Below are positions 1 to 4,925 of a stretch of DNA of 40,615 nucleotides, one piece after another (the first letter of the stretch is position 1; each line of letters begins with the position of its first letter). The DNA is taken from positions 1-40,615 of the IMG/VR virus record IMGVR_UViG_3300002460_000076; one strand, written 5' to 3'. The DNA is from a virus. The notes beneath the pieces are model-generated. The model saw only the letters and a program-made list of their open reading frames with translations, was not told the DNA's origin and did no database searches. The translations under genes were made by a program, and so were the position numbers.

Positions 1-46
1 ATGCGGAATAAACTGCGGAATAAACTGCGGAATAAACTGATTTCAT
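1..46 (-). CDS. Tetrapeptide-repeat micro-ORF B, N-terminal part (runs off the window)
   Basis: The start codon at 46-44 overlaps the stop of the upstream repeat ORF (45-43) in an ATGA arrangement. The visible product begins MKSV and continues YSAV, YSAV, YSA before leaving the window at position 1. The ribosome-binding site AAAGGTGGG lies 5' of the ATG, inside the C-terminal codons of the preceding ORF. If position 1 is joined to 40615, the frame stays open to the stop at 40445-40443, giving 219 nt and a 72-aa peptide. That joining is inferred, not seen. Function is unknown. The conserved frame and start cassette argue for translation. Confidence 0.6.
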   Translation of the reverse strand, partial: MKSVYSAVYSAVYSA

Positions 47-63
47 TCTTCCCACCTTTCTAA
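35..63 (-). repeat. Translation-start cassette, copy 1
   Basis: A 29-bp element, identical at 35-63, 247-275 and 40435-40463. On the minus strand it carries TTAGAAAGGTGGGAAGA followed by ATG AAA TCA GTT. In this copy the first part also encodes LERWEE, the C-terminus of the upstream repeat ORF, so one sequence serves as coding end, ribosome-binding site and next start. Confidence 0.85.
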
Positions 64-258
64 TGGAACTGCGGAATCAACTGCGGAATGAACTGCGGAA
101 TGAACTGCGGAATAAAATGCGGAATAAACTGCGGAACGAACTGCGGAATAAACTGCGGAACGAACTGCGGAATCAACTGCGAAATTAACTGAGGAACCAA
201 CTGCGGAACCAACTGAGGAACCAACTGAGGAACTAACTGCGGAATAAACTGATTTCAT
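43..258 (-). CDS. Tetrapeptide-repeat micro-ORF A (71 aa)
   Basis: The product is MKSV, then fifteen tetrapeptides of the form X-S-A-V (a few are SSV or FAV), then PLERWEE. X is Tyr, Ser, Gly, Asn, Asp, Arg or His and is always encoded by an NRT codon. An in-frame GTG at 267 lies inside the ribosome-binding site, so the ATG at 258 is the better start: AAAGGTG sits about 6 nt upstream of it. The gene follows directly after the stop of the 272-649 gene and ends with its TGA overlapping the ATG of the next copy. No signal peptide or membrane segment is visible. I do not recognise a function. Regular small-residue repeats could form an extended or stacked structure, and a purely DNA-level role for the array remains possible. 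Confidence 0.65.
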   Translation of the reverse strand: MKSVYSAVSSSVGSSVGSAVGSSVNFAVDSAVRSAVYSAVRSAVYSAFYSAVHSAVHSAVDSAVPLERWEE

Positions 259-275
259 TCTTCCCACCTTTCTAA
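247..275 (-). repeat. Translation-start cassette, copy 2
   Basis: This copy is identical to the elements at 35-63 and 40435-40463. It lies between the TAG stop of the 272-649 gene and the first tetrapeptide-repeat ORF, and supplies that ORF's ribosome-binding site and MKSV start. Confidence 0.85.
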
Positions 276-649
276 TCTATTACTCTACGTTGTTCTTTTT
301 TAATGTGATCAGTTTCAAAAAGAGGTTGAATTAAATACAAACCTTTTTCAATAATTTGCTCAAGATGTTCAGCCTGCTCCATTGTTTTTAAATCTTTAAC
401 ATGACTTAAAATTGTATCATTTTTAACTGATACAAACGTATCTATTCCATTTGCATCAGGCTTATCGGTTTTAAAAATCTCAAACTTACCACCAAAAAGA
501 GCGTGACTATTAGTCGTACCTTTTAAAACTAAGCTCGTTTTTTGTTTCTTCGCATCCTTTGGAATCTTTTTTAAACCTTTTGCCGAGTTACTTTTTGCAT
601 ATCCAAGTCTTATTAGTATGCAGTCCCCTTGCGGATATATCTGTATCAT
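272..649 (-). CDS. Conserved small phage protein (125 aa) upstream of the repeat array
   Basis: Start ATG at 649, preceded by GGAGAGAAA. The N-terminus, MIQIYPQGDCILIRLG, suggests a beta-rich fold. A central TTNSHALFGG segment and a C-terminus reading GLYLIQPLFETD then QRRVID resemble, from memory, a family of small phage and plasmid proteins with a Gly-His-Ala-His-type centre and a Tyr-x-Val...Ile-Arg-Arg-Val-Ala-Asp-like end. I recall that family as often sitting beside low-complexity repeat proteins. This is an analogy and not a confirmed assignment. The stop abuts the ribosome-binding site of the tetrapeptide-repeat ORFs, so the two are probably co-translated and may work together. Function is unknown. 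Confidence 0.7.
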   Translation of the reverse strand: MIQIYPQGDCILIRLGYAKSNSAKGLKKIPKDAKKQKTSLVLKGTTNSHALFGGKFEIFKTDKPDANGIDTFVSVKNDTILSHVKDLKTMEQAEHLEQIIEKGLYLIQPLFETDHIKKEQRRVID

Positions 650-662
650 TTTCTCTCCTTTT

Positions 663-887
663 TTATAACAACTTGATTGCTGTTATTTTAATATAAATAG
701 GTTCATATCTTTCACGTCTTCGACTTTTTAACAAAAACCGATCTTCAATAATCTGACAATATCCCATAGCTTCGGCATATTCTCTAGCTTCTACCTTAGA
801 CTTAAACTCAATCACGTCGGTAGGTTCACCCATCTTAGTGTGCCACTTTAACGGTGTATTGTTTACAAAATCAATCAAGTGGTACAT
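663..887 (-). CDS. Hypothetical protein (74 aa)
   Basis: Start ATG at 887, inside the end of the upstream gene, with no strong ribosome-binding site, so translation probably depends on coupling. The product starts MYHLIDFVNNTPLKWHTK and has a basic stretch (KSRRRERYEP) near its end. The segment VEAREYAEAMGY looks like a short helix typical of small phage-encoded proteins. No catalytic motif, signal peptide or membrane span is visible. Its position within an early-type cluster of small genes suggests host interaction, but function is unknown. Confidence 0.65.
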   Translation of the reverse strand: MYHLIDFVNNTPLKWHTKMGEPTDVIEFKSKVEAREYAEAMGYCQIIEDRFLLKSRRRERYEPIYIKITAIKLL

Positions 888-1095
888 GAGTGTCTACTTT
901 CGTAGCAACTTCACTCGTCCTAAGTGTAATGCAATTGTTTACTTTATCAATTCGTTCAGTCAGATTATAAATCTTAGTCTGTATTGCTCGCTGTGCTTCG
1001 ATAGTGGCTTGATTACCGACTACCCCTTGCAATGACTTGCGCTTGTGAATCAAGATGCTGCGTAGGTCGTGTAGGACTTCTAGAATATCATCCAT
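871..1095 (-). CDS. Hypothetical helical protein (74 aa)
   Basis: Start ATG at 1095, with AAAGGATTAAACA upstream. It overlaps the end of the upstream gene by 8 nt and the downstream gene by 17 nt. The sequence is heptad-like (ILEVLHDLRSILIHKRKSL, then QRAIQTKIYNLTERIDKV), consistent with a short coiled coil or helical hairpin. No family is recognised. Overlaps on both sides show it is part of the minus-strand operon. Confidence 0.65.
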   Translation of the reverse strand: MDDILEVLHDLRSILIHKRKSLQGVVGNQATIEAQRAIQTKIYNLTERIDKVNNCITLRTSEVATKVDTHVPLD

Positions 1096-1411
1096 TGTTT
1101 AATCCTTTGGCAAGTAGTCGTTCTTTCATCTTACGAATATCTAGCTCAGTGTAAGATGTCGCATCTTTATAAAAATCATTGAGTAGCTCTAAAACTTCAT
1201 CTTTAGAAAGAGGTTCGATTTTCGGATCAGTCGCTAAAATAAAAACCTCTTGCGAATCTTTATAACCTATTTCAACCGGTTCACGCCGGGAATCTTTAAG
1301 CTTAATTTCCAAAGATGCGGCATTAACCATATAGACTGGGTTTTCTGGCCCTGGACTACTGATCGGTTCGATCATTATGTTCAAGCTTGTTAATATTGGA
1401 AATTCTTTCAC
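1088..1411 (-). CDS. Hypothetical protein (107 aa)
   Basis: The probable start is GTG at 1411, overlapping the stop of the 44-aa gene upstream (GTGA). AAGGAA lies upstream within that gene. The N-terminal half looks beta-rich (FPILTSLNIMIEPISSPG, then NAASLEIKLKD) and the C-terminal half helical and charged (SKDEVLELLNDFYKDA, DIRKMKERLLAKG). No known domain is recognised. The mixed fold and operon position fit a small early phage protein. Confidence 0.65.
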   Translation of the reverse strand: MKEFPILTSLNIMIEPISSPGPENPVYMVNAASLEIKLKDSRREPVEIGYKDSQEVFILATDPKIEPLSKDEVLELLNDFYKDATSYTELDIRKMKERLLAKGLNNG

Positions 1412-1542
1412 TTGTGTAATTCCTTCCAGTTTGCTCGATTTACAATTTGAGCACCTGTCATTAATAACTCATCACCCATTTCAAAAGTGACTAAGTGTAA
1501 ATGATCATCGAAAAACCATTGAATCTTTACTATTCTACCCAT
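1408..1542 (-). CDS. Small hypothetical protein (44 aa)
   Basis: This short ORF fills the apparent gap between two longer genes. Its ATG at 1542 overlaps the upstream TAA (TAATG), and its TGA at 1410-1408 overlaps the downstream GTG (GTGA). The product begins MGRIVKIQWFFDDHLHLVTF and continues with an amphipathic segment ending NWKELHK. Coupling at both ends is the best evidence that it is translated. Function is unknown. Confidence 0.65.
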   Translation of the reverse strand: MGRIVKIQWFFDDHLHLVTFEMGDELLMTGAQIVNRANWKELHK

Positions 1543-2042
1543 TACAGACCAAACCTTTCATCTTCAAATAATGTACCATTGAATAAATATCTATCATTTT
1601 CATCTTCTGACAATTCTATGCGTATCTCATCATTGGTCATTTTAACATCTTTACATAGTTCAGACTTGGCAGACTTAATCGCTAATTTCTGAGCATCTGG
1701 TTCAAGGTCTTTAAATTTGTACAAACCCAAAACAGTCATTGAGTCTTCAAGGTCTGCATATTCAAGAGCTTTGTAAATGTCCTCAGTCTCAAGCTTGTTA
1801 ATATCAAGACCAAGAAAGACCTCTGATAATATTACACTCGGATTATCACTGGAGCTCTTAATCCATTCTCTAATATCAAACTCACTGTTAAAATGTTCTT
1901 CGATATCATCATACATGTCAGTTAAGCATTCTAAATCATAGTCTGTCATATTGGCATTAAGTAACACTCTATTAAGTTGATCACTCGGTAGGTTTTTTAC
2001 TTCGCGTAATATCTTATTTAATTGATCTTGCTTCAGTTCCAT
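1542..2042 (-). CDS. Acidic hypothetical protein (166 aa)
   Basis: Start ATG at 2042, inside the 3' end of the upstream gene, with a purine-rich GAGAAAGTG upstream. The protein is strongly acidic, with many Asp and Glu residues (TDMYDDIEEHF, LETEDIYKALEYADLED, ELSEDENDRY). It is predicted to be helical and soluble, and the C-terminus ends with LFEDERFGL. High acidity is common among phage DNA-mimic anti-restriction proteins, but charge alone does not show that role. No motif is recognised. It is translationally coupled to the 44-aa gene downstream through TAATG. Confidence 0.7.
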   Translation of the reverse strand: MELKQDQLNKILREVKNLPSDQLNRVLLNANMTDYDLECLTDMYDDIEEHFNSEFDIREWIKSSSDNPSVILSEVFLGLDINKLETEDIYKALEYADLEDSMTVLGLYKFKDLEPDAQKLAIKSAKSELCKDVKMTNDEIRIELSEDENDRYLFNGTLFEDERFGL

Positions 2043-2196
2043 TTTTCACTTTCTCGACTCTTGTCGTACCGCATTTTACGCAGTTGTATAAATTCAGATC
2101 ATGCGTGATTCCCTTTTGAATACCGATGAATTTTACAGAGTAGGTAATACGCCGGTAGTTCTTCCAGCACATTTCACATTTAGTTGATAGTTTCAT
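2014..2196 (-). CDS. Small putative zinc-binding protein (60 aa)
   Basis: Start ATG at 2196, overlapping the upstream stop (ATGA) and preceded by GAGGTGA. Two CxxC pairs (CEMC near residues 7-10 and CVKC near residues 39-42) enclose a basic, beta-like segment, the usual layout of a small zinc ribbon. It may bind nucleic acid or a host protein. There is no further motif. It overlaps the downstream acidic-protein gene by 29 nt. Confidence 0.65.
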   Translation of the reverse strand: MKLSTKCEMCWKNYRRITYSVKFIGIQKGITHDLNLYNCVKCGTTRVEKVKNGTEARSIK

Positions 2197-2402
2197 AAAG
2201 GCTTCACCTCATTGCAGCAACCAGCCATGCTTAAGTCGGTTATTTTTAAAATTCTAACGTGTTCATGTGTTTTATAAACCTCTTGTACAATTTCGTCATA
2301 GGTTTTAATTGAGTCAAAAACATACGTTTTTTGTAGCTCATTAACTTGACCTATTGATCGGTTTAGTCTACCTATAAAATTGACTCTGTAAATTGTTTTC
2401 AT
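2193..2402 (-). CDS. Hypothetical protein (69 aa)
   Basis: Start ATG at 2402, overlapping the upstream TGA (ATGA), and its own stop overlaps the next ATG. The sequence starts MKTIYRVNFIGRLNRS, alternates hydrophobic and polar residues as in a small alpha-beta fold, and has a CC pair near the end (MAGCCNEV). It resembles small phage proteins of unknown function. No family is recognised. Confidence 0.6.
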   Translation of the reverse strand: MKTIYRVNFIGRLNRSIGQVNELQKTYVFDSIKTYDEIVQEVYKTHEHVRILKITDLSMAGCCNEVKPL

Positions 2403-2893
2403 TTTGATAACACCTTAAGTAATGGTTTGCGGTCCCTCATTGTTTTTGGTAATTTTACATTGAATTCTAATTCGATAAAAAGTTGCGATACCTCATTGTG
2501 ATTTGATTCAGCCATTGAAATAATAGACTCCATTTTATAATAACAGAACATATTAACCAAAGATTCGCATTTTGCATTTGCTACACGTTGAGCAATCACG
2601 TTTAAGTGATAATCATCTAATAGTTCAAAAGTAAATCCGAAACTTGCAAGTTCACTGTTAAACTTATGAAATTCGATTGAATTGTGTGAGTTTTTGTCTA
2701 AGATATCAGAACTTTTAAAACCAGCAAATTGTTCGCGTCTATTTCTTAAAAGTTGAGTTACTCGATTCTGCTCAAAACCGCCAACTGATTTTCGATAGTG
2801 ATTTAGTGCTAGTTCTTTGAATTGAGGCTTAAGCTCACGTTGTTGAACCATGTCGCCCGATTGATCATATATTACAGTCTTTAATGTGCTCAT
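2399..2893 (-). CDS. Hypothetical protein (164 aa)
   Basis: I chose the ATG at 2893 (product starts MSTLKTVIYDQSG), which lies just after the upstream stop. The longer reading frame from 2929 would overlap the upstream gene. The protein is basic in its N-terminal half (YRKSVGGFEQ, LLRNRREQF) and hydrophobic-helical later (SLVNMFCYYKMESIISMAE). It ends in a Lys/Arg-rich segment. No recognisable domain. It is one of the two largest genes in this small-gene operon. Confidence 0.65.
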   Translation of the reverse strand: MSTLKTVIYDQSGDMVQQRELKPQFKELALNHYRKSVGGFEQNRVTQLLRNRREQFAGFKSSDILDKNSHNSIEFHKFNSELASFGFTFELLDDYHLNVIAQRVANAKCESLVNMFCYYKMESIISMAESNHNEVSQLFIELEFNVKLPKTMRDRKPLLKVLSK

Positions 2894-2894
2894 A

Positions 2895-3068
2895 TTATGA
2901 CTCACTTTCTTTTTTAAGTATCTTTTCAAATAGTTCTTTAAGAGCTTCGATTGATTCTTTATTTAAAGTTATGTTGTTGGTTTTGTTTCCTGAATAGTCT
3001 GATATTTGAATGTTCACAACTTCAAGGTCTACAATCTTGTCTATTTGTTTTGTGTAATAGTTACTCAT
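2895..3068 (-). CDS. Hypothetical protein (57 aa)
   Basis: The ATG at 3068 is preferred because GAGG lies upstream, in the end of the previous gene. The frame from 3083 would start within that gene. The product begins MSNYYTKQIDKIVDLEVVNI and ends with the amphipathic helix SIEALKELFEKILKKE. Overlap with the neighbour and the lack of any intergenic space support operon membership. Function is unknown. Confidence 0.6.
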   Translation of the reverse strand: MSNYYTKQIDKIVDLEVVNIQISDYSGNKTNNITLNKESIEALKELFEKILKKESES

Positions 3069-3072
3069 AATC

Positions 3073-3381
3073 TTAAACCTCATCTTCTAGTTTAATGTTA
3101 AATACTTTAGCTAGTGCCTCAATGTTCCACTTGAATAAAAGTACATTATAATCAGGTCGATTATAGTTAGCTGCTATTGGCTTAAACTTACCGAACTTAA
3201 CCAAGTGCTTAAGAACCATTAAGTTGATATCAGACTCTGCATAATCAAAGCTGATATACTTGACACAAGGCTTGTCATTATTTCTATGTCTTAAATCGTA
3301 GGTCTTTAACTGCACTCTTGAGCCTCTGCTATTGGTCGGTGCAATATACTTAACTTCTATCATTGTGCTATTGTTTTTCAT
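3073..3381 (-). CDS. Hypothetical protein (102 aa)
   Basis: The ATG at 3381 overlaps the upstream TAA (TAATG). The longer in-frame start at 3423 would lie inside the previous gene. The product starts MKNNSTMIEVKYIAPTN and is basic and beta-like through its middle, followed by a helical segment (INLMVLKHLVKFGKF) and a C-terminus with LFKWNIEALAKVFNI. No motif is recognised. Confidence 0.65.
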   Translation of the reverse strand: MKNNSTMIEVKYIAPTNSRGSRVQLKTYDLRHRNNDKPCVKYISFDYAESDINLMVLKHLVKFGKFKPIAANYNRPDYNVLLFKWNIEALAKVFNIKLEDEV

Positions 3382-3656
3382 TATTGCACCACTATTTCTT
3401 GATTGTTTGCTATAAAATAACAAGTACCGTTATTCGAATAAATACGACAATAAACTCTGTAAAGCCTACTATTGTAGTTTATTTTATATTGAGTCGGCAG
3501 CTTAGATCCGTAGCCGGTTCGGGTTCTGACAGGCCCTTTAAACTCTGAAAATAACAAGTCAGAGTCCTTATCATTAATAACTATTTTTTTAAAGTCTGGG
3601 TATTTTTTTAAAACATCAGACACGACTTGGATATCTCTATATGTAAATGTTTTCAT
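3381..3656 (-). CDS. Hypothetical protein (91 aa)
   Basis: Start ATG at 3656, one base after the upstream stop. The sequence has an N-terminal helix (YRDIQVVSDVLKKYPDF) and a Tyr-rich, beta-like C-terminal part (YKINYNSRLYRVYCRIYS). It ends in TAATG coupling with the next gene. No family is recognised. Confidence 0.65.
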   Translation of the reverse strand: MKTFTYRDIQVVSDVLKKYPDFKKIVINDKDSDLLFSEFKGPVRTRTGYGSKLPTQYKINYNSRLYRVYCRIYSNNGTCYFIANNQEIVVQ

Positions 3657-3657
3657 C

Positions 3658-3879
3658 TTAGTTAATCCAATTCTGAGTTATATAGTTGTAATATAGTGAG
3701 CGCGGCGCAGGTATTTTTAATGCTTCTAAATGAGTTCTAACTTCGATGCGTTCTGCGTCTGTTAGTGTTTCGATATAATCAGTCAACGCATAGAATTCAG
3801 GAGTTTGCTCACCAAAATCCACTATTTTAGTTTGATCTACTTTGTAGTTGAGTTCTAAATACTTTTGAATTACTGACAT
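3658..3879 (-). CDS. First gene of the leftward operon, hypothetical (73 aa)
   Basis: Start ATG at 3879, with GAGAGAATAAG upstream. It is the first gene downstream of the control region. The product begins MSVIQKYLELNYKVDQ, is acidic in the middle (ALTDYIETLTDAERIE) and ends NYITQNWIN. It looks like a small helical soluble protein with no known motif. As the promoter-proximal gene of a minus-strand cluster that appears to run across the window ends, it is likely among the earliest expressed. Confidence 0.65.
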   Translation of the reverse strand: MSVIQKYLELNYKVDQTKIVDFGEQTPEFYALTDYIETLTDAERIEVRTHLEALKIPAPRSLYYNYITQNWIN

Positions 3880-3926
3880 CTTATTCTCTCAATCTCTCAG
3901 AGCCAATTAAGGACTGAGTATGTGTG

Positions 3927-3938
3927 ACACTTAAGTGT
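3927..3938. repeat. 12-bp perfect palindrome
   Basis: ACACTTAAGTGT is a perfect inverted repeat about 50 bp upstream of the first leftward gene. It could be an operator or a small hairpin in the 5' leader of the leftward transcript. Confidence 0.5.
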
Positions 3939-3949
3939 GTCGTTGTTCG

Positions 3950-3978
3950 TATATCTAGTATCGGTCAACAATGTTCAA
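3950..3978 (-). promoter_or_regulatory. Possible leftward promoter overlapping an operator
   Basis: On the minus strand, TTGAAC (3978-3973) is followed after 17 nt by GATATA (3955-3950). The -35 half overlaps the palindrome at 3965-3977, so a repressor bound there would block it. The -10 matches the consensus at only three of six positions. The placement, about 70 bp upstream of the first leftward gene, is sensible. Confidence 0.3.
3965..3977. promoter_or_regulatory. Operator-like palindrome 1 (imperfect)
   Basis: TCAACAATGTTCA differs from the consensus TGAACA-N-TGTTCA at one base of the left half-site. It is 30 bp from the next copy and overlaps the proposed leftward promoter. Confidence 0.5.
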
Positions 3979-3994
3979 AAGTAAAGGATTATTT

Positions 3995-4007
3995 TGAACA
4001 ATGTTCA
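3995..4007. promoter_or_regulatory. Operator-like palindrome 2
   Basis: TGAACAATGTTCA, a perfect 6-1-6 inverted repeat, one of six related copies confined to 3965-4733. Confidence 0.6.
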
Positions 4008-4050
4008 TATTTCTTTTTTTATTGCTATGATGTGTTATTAGGCAGGATTA

Positions 4051-4128
4051 CATGAGAATGCTCTACTCATAGAGACGAGACGAACTACGTGAGACTTCGT
4101 TGTCTCTCTATATAGAGATATATCTCAT
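4051..4128. repeat. Cluster of nested palindromes
   Basis: Two perfect palindromes overlap each other: TCTCTATATAGAGA (4105-4118) and GAGATATATCTC (4115-4126). Outer complementary pairs enclose them, AGAGAC (4071-4076) with GTCTCT (4102-4107) and ATGAGA (4052-4057) with TCTCAT (4123-4128). The segment could fold as alternative hairpins or a branched structure. It has no U-tract, so it is not a simple terminator. An origin or a structured RNA leader are possibilities. Confidence 0.55.
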
Positions 4129-4208
4129 GATATCATTTAACACTTTGAAAGTCAAGTCTAATATATTGCATATGGTCAATTGGATTTTATAGTAAATATA
4201 GAGAATGT

Positions 4209-4221
4209 TGAACATTGTTCA
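4209..4221. promoter_or_regulatory. Operator-like palindrome 3
   Basis: TGAACATTGTTCA, a perfect 6-1-6 inverted repeat. It is directly preceded by GAATGT, giving a possible additional half-site. Confidence 0.6.
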
Positions 4222-4327
4222 TCATTATGTTGCAGTTTTGGGATTTATAAGTGTTTAATCATCTACATCATCACGCTCATATTAATCAGTCGATCAGTTT
4301 TGACCGATCATATCATCATTGACAACA

Positions 4328-4340
4328 TGAACAATGTTCA
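4328..4340. promoter_or_regulatory. Operator-like palindrome 4
   Basis: TGAACAATGTTCA, a perfect inverted repeat placed 3 bp after a TTGACA hexamer (4319-4324). If that hexamer is a -35 box, the site lies in the spacer, a classical repressor position. No good -10 follows. Confidence 0.6.
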
Positions 4341-4404
4341 ACATCAGTGATAGATCATTGATCAAGTGCCGGTCTTCATTGGCTTACGATCAATATAATC
4401 AAGC

Positions 4405-4417
4405 TGAACAATGTTCA
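4405..4417. promoter_or_regulatory. Operator-like palindrome 5
   Basis: TGAACAATGTTCA, a perfect 6-1-6 inverted repeat. Confidence 0.6.
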
Positions 4418-4613
4418 TCACTAATAGCTCAACCGTTACACGATCAATCACACGCATCACATCATACAGACCGGGTCACGATCGCTCAACCTTGAGCCTT
4501 ATACGCTGCCGCTTTATTAAGCATGTGTATCATAATGAGGCATAGTTGATAAGAGCCTGTTATAAATTAGGTCAACTCTTAATGTTATGTTACATATGAT
4601 CAATAATGTTATA

Positions 4614-4636
4614 GGGGGTGCCAGGTGGGGGTAGGG
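4614..4636 (+). other. G-rich patch in an AT-rich region
   Basis: Runs of five, two, five and three G lie within 23 bp, in the middle of an AT-rich stretch. Only three runs have three or more G, so a stable three-layer quadruplex is unlikely, but a two-layer one could form. Confidence 0.4.
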
Positions 4637-4720
4637 TCAAGAATGTTTCAGGTTTTCCATATTTACGGATGTCCAACCTTCTCCACAATATAAAAAATTT
4701 TTATAATTATTAAACATAGT

Positions 4721-4733
4721 TGAACATTGTTCA
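4721..4733. promoter_or_regulatory. Operator-like palindrome 6
   Basis: TGAACATTGTTCA, a perfect inverted repeat just upstream of the 18-bp repeats and about 160 bp upstream of the proposed late promoter. Confidence 0.6.
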
Positions 4734-4763
4734 CCATCACTTCCCACCCTCTACTCTCCTTAT

Positions 4764-4868
4764 ATGAAACAAGGTCGTCATATGAAACAAGGTCGTCATA
4801 TGAAACAAGGTCGTCATATGAAACAAGGTCGTCATATGAAACAAGGTCGTCATATGAAACAAGTGTGA
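4764..4868. repeat. 18-bp direct repeats (five full copies plus one partial)
   Basis: The unit ATGAAACAAGGTCGTCAT starts at 4764, 4782, 4800, 4818 and 4836, with a partial copy at 4854. The full copies are identical. Each junction forms CATATG, a small palindrome. The repeats lie directly upstream of the proposed late promoter. They look like iterons or activator-binding sites. Both strands are open through them only because the unit contains no stop codon, and no ribosome-binding site precedes the ATG on the plus strand. Confidence 0.85.
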
Positions 4869-4891
4869 AAAACTTCGCGGGGCGTTAAAGG

Positions 4892-4919
4892 TTGCAATCA
4901 GGCTTTGGTCTTGTATAAC
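4892..4919 (+). promoter_or_regulatory. Sigma70-like promoter upstream of the late operon
   Basis: TTGCAA (4892-4897), a 16-nt spacer, then TATAAC (4914-4919). Each hexamer matches the consensus at five or four of six positions. A transcript from about 4926 would cross the structured RNA and terminator before reaching the terminase genes. The 18-bp repeats sit just upstream. Confidence 0.5.
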
Positions 4920-4925
4920 TGTGAA

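Larger units (their letters stand above)
1..250 (-). repeat. 12-bp tandem-repeat array, left part
   Basis: Tandem units read on the minus strand as TCC-GCA-GTT-NNT, with an exact 12-bp period. The unit is interrupted at 35-63 by a non-repeat cassette that carries a ribosome-binding site and a start codon. All units keep one reading frame, encoding Ser-Ala-Val-X. The array runs off position 1 and the same array occupies the right end of the window (40381-40615), so the window ends were cut inside one array. The differences between units are mostly in the first two bases of the NNT codon, plus a few GCA to TCA changes. Confidence 0.95.
4292..4483. other. GATC cluster
   Basis: Seven GATC sites begin at 4292, 4306, 4353, 4360, 4388, 4442 and 4480, with an eighth at 4598. 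This is well above the roughly one per 256 bp expected by chance. The phage encodes an adenine-type DNA methyltransferase of unknown specificity (37544-38266). A methylation-sensitive control region or origin is possible but unproven. Confidence 0.45.

Noticed and set aside
1-250. Diversity-generating retroelement target
   Set aside because: No reverse transcriptase or template repeat is visible, and variation is at two bases of one codon and not at adenines in general.
1-275. CRISPR array
   Set aside because: The units are contiguous 12-bp repeats with no unique spacers and no cas genes in the window.
3965-4733. LexA/SOS boxes
   Set aside because: The Gram-positive LexA site has GAAC-N4-GTTC. 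These sites have a three-base centre, GAAC-N3-GTTC, and only occur in the phage control region.
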